From assembly GCA_963827335.1 (NCBI GenBank), contig CAWHAP010000023.1:496001-560000 (forward strand): DNA of 64,000 nt, in the 5' to 3' direction. This DNA comes from DASQMT01 sp963827335. GTDB taxonomy: Bacteria > Actinomycetota > Thermoleophilia > Solirubrobacterales > Solirubrobacteraceae. Every line of letters starts with the position of its first letter. The first letter of the stretch is position 1. Shown here in pieces: positions 24,246 to 32,518 of the stretch. The notes beneath the pieces are model-generated. The model did no database searches. It saw nothing but the letters and a program-made list of their open reading frames with translations, and was not told the origin of the DNA. Both the position numbers and the translations under genes were made by a program.

Positions 24246-24990
24246 TGCCGAACTCCCTCTCCCTCTGTGCACGACGCGTCAACGTCGCCTGAAAGCGGTA
24301 GCGGTCGGCGCGATACACGGTCCGGCCGAGGTCCAGGACCCGGCCGTCCTCGCCGATCGCGACCGTTGTCGCGAACAGGACCGGCGCCCCCGGCACCAGC
24401 CCCAGCAGCTCGGCCTCGCGCGCGTCCGCGCCGCGGGCCTCGAGCTCGTAGTCGGCGCGCGCGAGCGGATGCCCGGCGCGCTCGAGCGCGTCGTAGAGCG
24501 ACGCGCTGGTGAAGTCCAGGTCCGCGATGCCCGGCGCGAGGCGCAGCGGGACGCGGTTGTGGTCGAGCGAGATCGGCAGCCCGTCGAGCATGCGCAGGCG
24601 CTCGAGCACCAGCAGCTCGGCGCCGGGGGCGATGCCGTACGCCTCAGCCTCGTCGATCGTCGCGGGCCGCAGCTCGTGCGACAGCACGCGCGCCGAGGCC
24701 TCGAGCCCGCGCGAGCGGCCGAGCTCGGAGAGGCTCATGAGCGTGTTGGGCGGCTCGACGAGCGCGTCGCCGGTCACGAACGAGCCGCGACCGCGCGCCT
24801 CGACGAGCCCGTCGCCGGCCAGCTCCTCGATCGCGCGGCGCACGGTGGCGCGGCTGACCCCGAGCTCGTCGCACAGCCAGCGCTCGGAGGGGAGCCGGTC
24901 GCCGGGCTGCAGCTGCCCGCTCTCGATCTCCCTCGCGATCTCCTTGTAGACGCGGTGGTAGAGCGGCTGGGACGCCTGGCGGATCGGCAT
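24169..24990 (-). CDS. GntR-family regulator with UTRA effector domain (HutC subfamily)
   Basis: The protein has 273 residues from MPIRQASQPLYHRVYK. The N-terminal winged helix has GQLQPGDRLPSERWLCDELGVSRATVRRAIEEL, residues about 25-57 in two conserved blocks. The UTRA effector domain (about 90-245) includes LVLERLRMLDGLPISLDHNRVPL and VLDLGRTVYRADRYRF. HutC-type regulators sense sugars or sugar phosphates; DasR and NagR respond to glucosamine phosphates. It heads the import operon and is divergent from the SIS operon, which places it to control both. The last 30 residues lie beyond the UTRA fold and overlap the binding-protein start by 77 nt, an unusually long overlap that may reflect loss of an earlier stop. 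Confidence 0.92.
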   Translation of the reverse strand: MPIRQASQPLYHRVYKEIAREIESGQLQPGDRLPSERWLCDELGVSRATVRRAIEELAGDGLVEARGRGSFVTGDALVEPPNTLMSLSELGRSRGLEASARVLSHELRPATIDEAEAYGIAPGAELLVLERLRMLDGLPISLDHNRVPLRLAPGIADLDFTSASLYDALERAGHPLARADYELEARGADAREAELLGLVPGAPVLFATTVAIGEDGRVLDLGRTVYRADRYRFQATLTRRAQREREFGNEETIARGTAARARTGGRRVRRDAG

Positions 24991-25033
24991 GCGGGCCGGA
25001 CTATCCCAAGCCCGTTGTCGGGATGTCAAGCTG

Positions 25034-25070
25034 TTGGTCCCCTTTGGTCGGTCATGGTACGTTCCGGTTC
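25034..25070. promoter_or_regulatory. Four TTGGTC-like half-sites spaced at 10 bp between divergent operons
   Basis: TTGGTC at 25034, TTGGTC at 25044, ATGGTA at 25054 and CCGGTT at 25064 recur every 10 bases, one helical turn, immediately before the SIS gene. The GntR/UTRA regulator gene starts 44 bases away on the other strand. The phasing and location suggest a cooperative operator for that regulator. The two outer copies are weak matches. Confidence 0.5.
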
Positions 25071-26075
25071 ATGACGTACCTCGACACGGGGCTGTGGGCG
25101 GACGTCCGCGAGCTCCCGGCCGCCCTCGGCGCGACGCTCGACGCCGCAGAGGGCGTGGCCGAGGCGGCCGCCCTGCTCGGCGACGGGGGCGTGAAGCGCA
25201 TCGTCGCGACCGGGAACGGGGCCGCCTACTACGTGGCCCACGCGCTCTGGCTCGCCGCGCTCGAGGGCGCGCCGGGCGGCCCGCCGATCGTCGCCGTCCC
25301 GTGCGGGGTCGCCGTGCGCGACCGCTTCCGCTGGGAGCCGGGCGACGCCGTGCTCGCCGTCTCCTCCTCGGGCGAGTTCCGTGACGTCGTCGAGCTGGCG
25401 CGCCGCGGCGGGCGCCCGTGCGTCGCCATCACCGCCGCCGCGGACTCGTCGCTCGCGGACGCCGCGACCGCCACGGTGCTCCAGCACGTCGCGGGCCAGC
25501 GCGCCGTGACGCACACGCAGGCGCTCGCCGGCGCGTATGCGTGCGGGCTCGCCGTCTGGGCGGCGGTCACCGGCGACGCGCAGCTCGCGGCGCTGCTCGC
25601 CGTCGCACCCGACGCGGCGGACGCCGCGGTCGGCGGCGCGGAGGCGTGGGCGTCCGGGCTCGTCGACCTGCACGTCCCCACCGCCGCGGTCGTCGCCGGC
25701 GGCGGCGCCGCGTGGGCCGCCGCGATGGAGCTCGCGCTCATGCTCAAGGAGATCTCCCGCGTCCCCGCCGAGGGCGTCGAGACGCGCGAGGGCTCCACCT
25801 CGGCGATGTTCGGCCTGGACCGCGGGCACCTGATGGTCTCGCTGGACCCCGAGGGCGATCCGCTGGGCGAGGAGGCGCTCGAGCTGTGCGCCGCGGCCGG
25901 CGCGACGACGCTGCGGCTGCCGGGCACCGACGGGCTCGACGTGCGCCTCAGCCCGATCACCACGCTGCCCGCCGCGGCCGCGCTGGCGGCCGAGCTGGCG
26001 CTCGCCGGCGGCCACGACGTCGACAAGCCGACCTGGACCGACGCCTACTACCAGACGGCGCGGGGCGCGACGTGA
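25071..26075 (+). CDS. Double-SIS-domain sugar isomerase/deaminase (GlmS-isomerase/NagB-II-like)
   Basis: The protein has 334 residues with two SIS domains. The first has GGVKRIVATGNGAAYYVAHALW and AVLAVSSSGEFRDVVELAR, the sugar-phosphate-binding Ser loop. The second has VVAGGGAAWAAAMELALMLKEISRVPAEGVE, aligned with the GlmS isomerase signature. The usual GE(L/F)KHGP catalytic loop is replaced by TREGSTSAMFGLD, so the exact reaction may differ from glucosamine-6-phosphate deamination. It is first in a four-gene run with 4-bp overlaps and probably acts on an amino sugar or ketose phosphate. Confidence 0.85.
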   Translation: MTYLDTGLWADVRELPAALGATLDAAEGVAEAAALLGDGGVKRIVATGNGAAYYVAHALWLAALEGAPGGPPIVAVPCGVAVRDRFRWEPGDAVLAVSSSGEFRDVVELARRGGRPCVAITAAADSSLADAATATVLQHVAGQRAVTHTQALAGAYACGLAVWAAVTGDAQLAALLAVAPDAADAAVGGAEAWASGLVDLHVPTAAVVAGGGAAWAAAMELALMLKEISRVPAEGVETREGSTSAMFGLDRGHLMVSLDPEGDPLGEEALELCAAAGATTLRLPGTDGLDVRLSPITTLPAAAALAAELALAGGHDVDKPTWTDAYYQTARGAT

Positions 26076-27175
26076 GCGTCCGGCTCGGCGTCGTCGGCTG
26101 CGGGAGCGTCTTCTGGACGCCCTACATGGGCCTGATCGAGAAGCTCCGCGGCCAGGGCCGCGTCGAGGTCGTCGCCGTCTACGACGCCGATCCCTCCAAG
26201 CGCCATGCCGCCGCCGAGCGGCTGGACCTCTCCCCGGACCTGCCCGACGACGCGGCGGTCACGGGGCACCCGGACGTCGACCTCGTCCTCGTGCTCACCA
26301 GCATGCCCGAGCACGGCCGGCTCGCCATCGCGGCGCTGGAGGCGGGCAAGCACGTGCTCGTGGAGAAGCCCGTGGCCACCACGCTGGAGGAGGCCGAGGC
26401 GGTGCTCGCCACCGCGGCCGGCGCGCCAGGGCACCTGCTCTGCGCGCCCCACATCGTGCTCTCCCCGACCTACCGCGACATGCACGCGCGCGTCCGCGCG
26501 GGCGAGATCGGCGGGCTGCTCACCGCACGCGGCCGCTACGGCTGGGCGGGGCCGGACTGGAGCCGCTGGTTCTACGAGCGCGGCGGCGGTGCGCTGTTCG
26601 ACCTCGGCGTCTACAACGTCACGAGCCTGTGCGGGTTCTTCGGGCCGGCGCGCCGCGTGACGGCCATGACCGGCGCCGCGATCCCGGTCCGCGAGGTCAA
26701 CGGCGAGCCGGTGCAGGTCGAGGTCGAGGACAACGCCCACGTGCTGATCGACTTCGGCGACGCCCGCTTCGCCGTCGTCACCACCGGCTTCACGATGCAG
26801 CAGTACCGCTCGCCCTGCCTGGAGCTGTACGGCACGCACGGGGTGCTGCAGATGCTCGGCGACGACTGGGCACCCGAGGGCTTCGAGCTCTACCGCAACG
26901 ACACGGGCGTCTGGGAGGTCCACCCGGAGAGCGAGCCCACGTGGCCGTGGACCGACGGCCTGCGCCACCTGGTGGCGTGCATCGAGGACGGGACGGAGCC
27001 GGTGACCCGGCCCGAGCACGCCTACCACGCGCTCGAGATCATGCTCGCCGCCCAGGCGGCGGGCGCGGACGGCGTGGCGCGCGCGATCGCGAGCGACTTC
27101 CCGGCGCCCGACCTCGCCCGGCTCGGCGGCCCCGCCCACCATGAGCGCGTGCACGATCCGCGGAGCGGGTCGTGA
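26072..27175 (+). CDS. Gfo/Idh/MocA-family NAD(P)-dependent oxidoreductase
   Basis: The protein has 367 residues from a GTG overlapping the SIS stop. The Rossmann motif LGVVGCGS opens the protein, AGKHVLVEKPVATTLEEA holds the catalytic EKP lysine, and GGGALFDLGVYN matches the C-terminal sheet domain with its DxGxY helix. Members oxidise or reduce sugars, inositols or sugar acids, or open glycosides by C3 oxidation. Beside a GH4 enzyme, which also uses C3 chemistry, and a bicupin, a 3-keto-sugar step is possible, though this is speculation. Confidence 0.9.
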   Translation: MSVRLGVVGCGSVFWTPYMGLIEKLRGQGRVEVVAVYDADPSKRHAAAERLDLSPDLPDDAAVTGHPDVDLVLVLTSMPEHGRLAIAALEAGKHVLVEKPVATTLEEAEAVLATAAGAPGHLLCAPHIVLSPTYRDMHARVRAGEIGGLLTARGRYGWAGPDWSRWFYERGGGALFDLGVYNVTSLCGFFGPARRVTAMTGAAIPVREVNGEPVQVEVEDNAHVLIDFGDARFAVVTTGFTMQQYRSPCLELYGTHGVLQMLGDDWAPEGFELYRNDTGVWEVHPESEPTWPWTDGLRHLVACIEDGTEPVTRPEHAYHALEIMLAAQAAGADGVARAIASDFPAPDLARLGGPAHHERVHDPRSGS

Positions 27176-28026
27176 CGCTCGTCGAGCGGATGCCGCCGCC
27201 GGCCTCCTCGCCGCGGCCCGTGTTCGACGGCCCGGCGCTGGTCCGCCGCGCCGACGTGACGCGCCACGTGTGGGGCGAGCCCGCCTCCGGCGAGGTGTTC
27301 GACTGGATCTACGCCTCGACCGAGCTCGTCCACATGCTCGTCTTCGGCCTGTCGCCCGGCGCGTCGTTCCGCCACTCGGAGGCCTACCGGACGATCTTCG
27401 CCGCCGACGAGGTGCTGCACGTGCTGCAGGGCACGCTCGTGATCGCCGACCCGGAGCGCGGCGAGGTCCAGCGGGCCGAGGCGGGGGAGAGCGTGTTCTT
27501 CCGCCGCGACACCTGGCATCACGCGTTCGCGCTCGGGCCGGAGCCCGTGCGCGTGCTCGAGCTGTTCGCCCCTCCGCCCGCGGCGGGGGCGTCGAGCGCC
27601 TACGCGCGCGCCCAGCCCTACCTCGACACGCCCCGCTACGCGGACGACGAGCTGCTCGGCGCGTGGCCGCCCGCGACGCCGCCGGCGCCGCGCCTGCGCG
27701 TCCTGCGCCCCGCCGACGTGCTCTACCGGCGCGACCTGGGCGTGCTCTGCGGGATCCTCGCGAGCACGGAGCACCTGACCGTGGCCACGCTGGAGATCGG
27801 GCCGGGCGAGGTCGCCGACCAGCACGCGCACGGCGGCGACGAGGTGCTGATGGCGCTCGACGGCCCGTTGTGGGTGCGCGCGTGGCACGGCGGCGGCGTG
27901 CACGTCTACGAGCTCGAGGCCGAGGACGTCTGCTACCTGCCGGCCGGCGCGCCGCACGAGTACCGCAACCCGGGCGGCGGGACCGCGCGCGCGATCTGCG
28001 GGATCGCCCCCAGCTACCTGCCGTGA
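27172..28026 (+). CDS. Two-domain cupin protein
   Basis: The protein has 284 residues from a GTG overlapping the previous stop (GTGA). Two cupin barrels are visible. The N-terminal one has FRHSEAYRTIFAADEVLHVLQGTL and RRDTWHHAF. The C-terminal one has ADQHAHGGDEVLMALDG and LPAGAPHEYRNPG, with clear His/Glu metal-ligand patterns in both. Bicupins act as isomerases, dioxygenases or sugar-binding proteins. No single family is certain here. Its place in the sugar operon suggests an isomerase or sugar-handling role. Confidence 0.85.
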   Translation: MTLVERMPPPASSPRPVFDGPALVRRADVTRHVWGEPASGEVFDWIYASTELVHMLVFGLSPGASFRHSEAYRTIFAADEVLHVLQGTLVIADPERGEVQRAEAGESVFFRRDTWHHAFALGPEPVRVLELFAPPPAAGASSAYARAQPYLDTPRYADDELLGAWPPATPPAPRLRVLRPADVLYRRDLGVLCGILASTEHLTVATLEIGPGEVADQHAHGGDEVLMALDGPLWVRAWHGGGVHVYELEAEDVCYLPAGAPHEYRNPGGGTARAICGIAPSYLP

Positions 28027-28808
28027 CCGTGGCCCTCGGCCTCGACGTCGGGGGCACGAAGGTCGCCGCCGCGCGCGTCGACACCGCGACCGGCGCGATC
28101 CTTGCCGCCCGCCGGGTCGCGACCCGGGCGGGCCGGGGCCCGGATGCGGTGCTCGCCGACTGCCGCGCGCTGGCGGCCGAGCTGCGCGAGGGCGCCGAGC
28201 GGACCGGGCTCGCGGTGTGCGAGCTGGTCGACCCGCAGGGCCGGGTGCGCAGCGCGGAGACCGTGGACTGGCGCGGCACGGACCTGCTGGCCCACTTCGA
28301 CCGCGTCGAGTCCGACGTGCGTGCGGCCGCGCTGGCCGAGGCCCGCTTCGGGGCCGGCCGCGCGGAGCCGGACTTCCTCTACGTGAGCGTCGGCACGGGC
28401 ATCAGCCACTGCCTGATGAGCGCCGGCCGGCCGCGGGTCGGCGTACGGGGCAGCGCGATCGGCACCGGCGCGCCGCTCGTCGAGCAGTGGTCGAGCGGGC
28501 TCGCGCTCGCCCGCCGGACCGGCCACGACACCGCGGAGGCCGCGCTCGCCGATCCCGCTGCGGCGCCCGTGGTGGCGGACGGCGCGGAGCGGCTCGGCCT
28601 CGTGCTGGCCGCGCTGGTCAACGCGCTCGACCCGGGTGCCGTGGTGATCGGCGGCGGGCTCGGGCTGCACGCGGGCTATCGCGCACAGGTGGCGGCGGCG
28701 CTGCGCCCGGCGGTGTACGACGAGGAGGCGCGCGGCCTGCCCGTCCTGCCCGCGGCGCTCGGCGCCGACGCGCCCGTGATCGGCGCAGCCCTCGTGGCCG
28801 CGGCCTAG
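28023..28808 (+). CDS. ROK-like sugar kinase lacking the zinc motif
   Basis: The protein has 261 residues, shorter than usual ROK proteins (about 300), from a GTG overlapping the bicupin stop. The phosphate-binding loop LGLDVGGTKVAAARVD starts the protein. A likely catalytic Asp98 (ESDVRAAALAEARFG), VSVGTGISHCLMSAG and VVIGGGLGL are in place. The Cys-rich zinc segment (CxCGxxGC) that shapes the sugar site in most ROK kinases is missing, replaced by VGVRGSAIGTGAPLVEQW. It probably phosphorylates a sugar or sugar derivative, but its specificity may be unusual. Confidence 0.82.
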   Translation: MTVALGLDVGGTKVAAARVDTATGAILAARRVATRAGRGPDAVLADCRALAAELREGAERTGLAVCELVDPQGRVRSAETVDWRGTDLLAHFDRVESDVRAAALAEARFGAGRAEPDFLYVSVGTGISHCLMSAGRPRVGVRGSAIGTGAPLVEQWSSGLALARRTGHDTAEAALADPAAAPVVADGAERLGLVLAALVNALDPGAVVIGGGLGLHAGYRAQVAAALRPAVYDEEARGLPVLPAALGADAPVIGAALVAAA

Positions 28809-28827
28809 CGCCGCACCGCCGGGTGCG

Positions 28828-29721
28828 TCAGGCCGCGGCGCCGGGCGGCGGGACCAGGCCGTGCTCCGCGCCGGCCGCGAGCAGCTCCGCCTCGCGCAGC
28901 GCGCCGCCCGTGGCGGTCGGGACCGTCATGGCGAGGTCGGCGTAGAGCTGCGCCCATGCCGTCGCGGAGCGCGCGTCGGCGCCCCGCAGGTCGGCCCACG
29001 CGAAGGCGGCGCACAGCAGGTCGCGGTCGCCCGTCGTGTCGACCGCGGGCCCGTTCGCGTAGCTCGGCGTCTCCGACCGCTCCCCGCCGATCGAACCGAC
29101 GGTGCCCCGGACCCCGCGGGTCACGAGCACCGTCCCGATCGTGCCGGCGAGCGCGCCGAGCGCGTCGTCGAGCGTCTCGGCGCGGGTCAGGATGAGCGCG
29201 TCGGGCTCGTCGAGCACGAGCAGCCGCGCGCGCGAGATGTCGGCCGGGACCCGGCCGGAGAACGCGCGCGCGTCGTCGTCCCCGCAGGTGAGGTAGACCG
29301 GGGCGCCCTCGGGCACGAGGTGGAGCTGCTCGAGGTTGGCCGCGACCGCCGCCGGCATCAGCGCGGCGACGTCGGCGGCCTGGGCGCGCGGGCCCGGGTC
29401 GACGGTGATCATCGCGCGGCCCTCGCCGCACGGCATCACGAGCGTCTGGGGCATGCGCGGCGTGAGGCGGCCGGCGAAGGTGACGCCCTCCCGGTCGAGC
29501 TCCATGCGGACGAACTCGCCGAAGAGGTCGTCGCCGAGCGGAGCGACGAGTGCGGCGCGCAGCCCGAGCCGCTGCGCCGCGACCGCGGTGATCGCGCCGC
29601 CGCCCGGCGAGCGGACCAGGTCGCCGGCGAACTTCTCCTCGCCGAGCCCGGGCAGGCCCTCGAGCCCGACGAACGTCAGGTCGAGGAAGGCGGGTGTGGC
29701 GACGATCAGGTCGGTGCGCAC
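28828..29721 (-). CDS. PfkB-family carbohydrate kinase with an atypical active-site loop
   Basis: The protein has 297 residues from a GTG (MRTDLIVATPAFLDLTF). The N-terminal substrate-lid region has EEKFAGDLVRSPGGGAITAVAAQRLG, and GLRAALVAPLGDDLFG is typical of PfkB proteins. The second signature, normally DTTGAGD, reads DTTGDRD at residues 228-234. The catalytic Asp234 is kept, but the Ala-Gly of the anion hole is changed to Asp-Arg. Activity may therefore be altered. Upstream in-frame codons extend further, but they are low-complexity. It is convergent with the ROK-like gene. Confidence 0.8.
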   Translation of the reverse strand: MRTDLIVATPAFLDLTFVGLEGLPGLGEEKFAGDLVRSPGGGAITAVAAQRLGLRAALVAPLGDDLFGEFVRMELDREGVTFAGRLTPRMPQTLVMPCGEGRAMITVDPGPRAQAADVAALMPAAVAANLEQLHLVPEGAPVYLTCGDDDARAFSGRVPADISRARLLVLDEPDALILTRAETLDDALGALAGTIGTVLVTRGVRGTVGSIGGERSETPSYANGPAVDTTGDRDLLCAAFAWADLRGADARSATAWAQLYADLAMTVPTATGGALREAELLAAGAEHGLVPPPGAAA

Positions 29722-29892
29722 GACGCGCGAGCCTACCGCGCCTGGCGGGGGAATCCCGCGACGTCCGTACGGTCCCGGCCACGGGCCGACCGCGTCGTCG
29801 TGGCACGCGGACGCTCCTCTCGGCACCTTGCGCTAGCCGCACGGCCTAGAACGTGGTAGGACTTGGTTCTCATATATCACGGGGGAATGGGT

Positions 29893-29918
29893 GCTCCTGT
29901 GAGGAAGGAGACAGGAGC
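29893..29918 (+). promoter_or_regulatory. Hairpin presenting the ribosome binding site in its loop
   Basis: Arms GCTCCTGT and ACAGGAGC match perfectly, and the ten-base loop GAGGAAGGAG is the Shine-Dalgarno for the GTG start at 29921. Such a fold could tune or gate translation of the binding-protein gene. Upstream lies AT-rich CTCATATATCAC, a possible promoter element. Confidence 0.55.
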
Positions 29919-29920
29919 GC

Positions 29921-31549
29921 GTGACCATCGATCCGGGGATGCGTTGGCTCGACGCCGTGACTCGCCGCGAGGTGCTGCGCGGCGCGCTGGCCGGCGGCGC
30001 GGCCTTGAGCGCCGGCGGCTGGCTCGGCGCGTGCGGCGGTGACGACGACGGGGGCGGGGGCGGCGGCGGCACGCCGGCCACGAGCTCCGACACGGGGAAC
30101 GCGAAGCTCAAGGCCGGCGGGATCATCCGCGCCGGCGCCACGGGCGGCGGGGCGAAGGACTCGATCGACGCGCACAAGCCCGTCACCGACCCGGACATCA
30201 TGCGGGTCTGGAACATGTACGAGTCGCTCGCGGTCCGCGGGCCGGACTTCGCCGAGCTCGAGATGCTCCTGGCCGAGTCGATCGAGGCGGGCAAGACCCC
30301 GAAGGTGTGGGACATCCGCCTCAAGGAGGGCCTGACCTTCCACAACGGCAAGCCGGTGACGGCCGACGACGTGATCTTCTCGCTCCAGAGGATCACCGAT
30401 CCCAAGGACCCCAAGGTCGGCGCCGCCTCGATCGGCTACATCGAGCGCGACGGCATGAAGAAGATGGACGACCGGACCGTCCGCGTGCAGCTGCAGTTCG
30501 CCAACGCGGGCTTCCCGGACGACCTCGGCCAGTACTTCAACGGCATCGTCCCGGCCGACTACGACCCGGCCAACCCGGTCGGCACCGGCCCGTACAAGTA
30601 CGAGAGCTTCACGCCGGGCGAGCAGAGCCGCTTCCTGAAGAACCCGGACTACTGGGAGGACGGCAAGCCGTTCTCCGACGAGCTGATCATCGTCGACTTC
30701 GCCGACGACACGGCGCGCACCAACGCGCTGCTCGGCGGCCAGGTCGACGCCGTCACCAACCTGCCCGCCGCCCAGATCGCCCAGATCCAGGGCAACCCGG
30801 CGTTCAAGGTGCTCATCTCCGAGACGGGCGCGTGGCAGCCGTTCACCATGCGCATCGACGCCGCGCCGTTCGACGACGTCAAGGTGCGCCAGGCGTTCCG
30901 CCTCATCGTCGATCGCCAGCAGATGGTCGACCAGGTGCTCAGCGGCCAGGGCCGGATCGCCAACGACCTCTACGCGCCCTACGACGAGAACTACGCATCC
31001 GACCTGCCGCAGCGCGAGCAGGACCTCGAGCAGGCCAAGTCACTGCTCAAGTCGGCCGGCAAGGAGGGGCTCACCGTCGAGCTCGTCACCTCGCCCGTGT
31101 TCCAGGGCATCGTCCAGGCCGCGCAGGTCTTCGCGGAGCAGGCGAAGGGCGCCGGCGTCAACGTGAAGCTCCGCAAGGTCGACACGGGCACGTTCTACGG
31201 CGACAACTACCTCAAGTGGCCGTTCGCCCAGGACTTCTGGGCCACGCGCGTGTACCTCGCGCAGGTGGCGCAGGGCGACCTGCCGAGCTCCCCGTTCAAC
31301 GAGACCCACTGGGGCGCGGGCAAGTTCGAGGACCTGATCCAGCAGGCGCGCGCCGAGCTCGACGCGGCCAAGCGCAAGGAGATCCTGGTCGAGGCGCAGA
31401 CCATGCAGTACGAGGAGGGCGGCTACATCATCCCGTACTTCTCGAACATCATCGACGCCTACAGCGCGAAGCTGGGCGGGTTCGTGGAGGCCAAGTCGGG
31501 CTTCCCGCTGGGCAACTACTGGTTCAAGAACGCCGGGTTCGTCGCATAG
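29921..31549 (+). CDS. Dipeptide/oligopeptide-type ABC substrate-binding lipoprotein (SBP_bac_5)
   Basis: The protein has 542 residues. The N-terminus has twin arginines (TRREVLRGALAGG) and a lipobox WLGACGG, so it is probably Tat-exported and lipid-anchored. A Gly-rich linker follows. The family-5 binding-protein body is clear: EGLTFHNGKPVTADDVIFSLQR, NPVGTGPYKYESF and FDDVKVRQAFRLIVDRQQMV. Such proteins carry peptides, nickel, sugars or opines. All the enzymes in this operon act on trimethylammonium compounds, so I infer carnitine or choline sulfate as ligand. It is the first gene of an operon running to 39070. Confidence 0.92.
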   Translation: MTIDPGMRWLDAVTRREVLRGALAGGAALSAGGWLGACGGDDDGGGGGGGTPATSSDTGNAKLKAGGIIRAGATGGGAKDSIDAHKPVTDPDIMRVWNMYESLAVRGPDFAELEMLLAESIEAGKTPKVWDIRLKEGLTFHNGKPVTADDVIFSLQRITDPKDPKVGAASIGYIERDGMKKMDDRTVRVQLQFANAGFPDDLGQYFNGIVPADYDPANPVGTGPYKYESFTPGEQSRFLKNPDYWEDGKPFSDELIIVDFADDTARTNALLGGQVDAVTNLPAAQIAQIQGNPAFKVLISETGAWQPFTMRIDAAPFDDVKVRQAFRLIVDRQQMVDQVLSGQGRIANDLYAPYDENYASDLPQREQDLEQAKSLLKSAGKEGLTVELVTSPVFQGIVQAAQVFAEQAKGAGVNVKLRKVDTGTFYGDNYLKWPFAQDFWATRVYLAQVAQGDLPSSPFNETHWGAGKFEDLIQQARAELDAAKRKEILVEAQTMQYEEGGYIIPYFSNIIDAYSAKLGGFVEAKSGFPLGNYWFKNAGFVA

Positions 31550-31564
31550 CGGGAGGAGGAAGGC

Positions 31565-32518
31565 ATGGGCAAGCTCATCGTCCGGCGGCTCGGCTTCGGG
31601 CTGCTCACGCTGTTCCTCATCTCGCTGATCGTGTTCGCCGCGCTGCTCGCCCTCCCGGGCGACGCGGCGACCGCGATCCTCGGCCGCCAGGCGACGCCCG
31701 ACCGCGTCGCCGCGCTGCGCGAGCAGCTCAACCTCAACGACTCGGTCATCAGCCAGTACCTGCAGTGGGTGGGCGGGGTCGTGACCGGCAGCTTCGGCAC
31801 GTCGGCGGCGACCCAGCAGCCCGTGTCCGACCTCCTCTCGGCCCGGGTCGGCAACTCCGCGTTCCTCGTGCTGATCGCCGCGGTCGTCGCCATCCCGCTC
31901 TCGATCGCCATCGGCGTGTACCTGGCCATGAAGCGGGACAAGGCGGCCGACGAGGTCGGCTCGACGATCAGCCTCGTGCTCGCCGCGCTGCCGGAGTTCG
32001 TGATCGGCATCGGCCTCGTGCTGCTGTTCGCCACGAGCGTGTTCACGTGGTTCCCGGCGGTGTCGCTCATCGCCCCGGACCAGCGCGCCTGGGACGTGCC
32101 GGACGTGGTGGTGCTGCCGGCGGCGACGCTGGTGATCGCGGTGGTGCCGTACATCAGCCGCATCATGCGCGGCTCGATGATCGAGGTGCTCGAGTCCGAC
32201 TACGTCACGATGGCCCGGCTCAAGGGCCTGCCGGAGCGGGAGGTGATCTGGCGCCACGCGGTGCCGAACGCGATCGTCCCTGCCATCCAGGTCGCGGCGC
32301 TCCAGCTCGCGTGGATGGCGGGCGGCGTCGTGGTCGTCGAGTTCGTCTTCTCCTACCCGGGCATCGGGCAGTCGCTGGTCGACTCGGTCGGCAACCGGGA
32401 CATGCCGGTGGTGCAGACGGTGACCATGCTCGCGGCCGGCATCTACGTGCTGCTGAACCTGGCCGCCGACCTGCTGACCATCATGGTCACCCCCAAGCTG
32501 AGGACGGCGACGCGATGA
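31565..32518 (+). CDS. Dpp/Opp-type ABC permease, DppB-like
   Basis: The protein has 317 residues and a GGAGGAGGAAGG ribosome binding site. The N-terminal helix (RLGFGLLTLFLISLIVFAAL), a periplasmic loop with LREQLNLNDSVISQYLQWVGGV and the EAA-like loop MARLKGLPEREVIWRHAVPN are standard for DppB. The C-terminal VEFVFSYPGIGQSLVDSVGNRDMPVVQ is highly characteristic. It forms the membrane channel with the next gene's product. The stop overlaps the next start (ATGA). Confidence 0.95.
   Translation: MGKLIVRRLGFGLLTLFLISLIVFAALLALPGDAATAILGRQATPDRVAALREQLNLNDSVISQYLQWVGGVVTGSFGTSAATQQPVSDLLSARVGNSAFLVLIAAVVAIPLSIAIGVYLAMKRDKAADEVGSTISLVLAALPEFVIGIGLVLLFATSVFTWFPAVSLIAPDQRAWDVPDVVVLPAATLVIAVVPYISRIMRGSMIEVLESDYVTMARLKGLPEREVIWRHAVPNAIVPAIQVAALQLAWMAGGVVVVEFVFSYPGIGQSLVDSVGNRDMPVVQTVTMLAAGIYVLLNLAADLLTIMVTPKLRTATR

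Noticed and set aside
26048..28279. Minus-strand open frame of 743 codons
   Set aside because: It is antisense to the oxidoreductase and bicupin genes, with an Arg/Ser/Pro-rich shadow translation.
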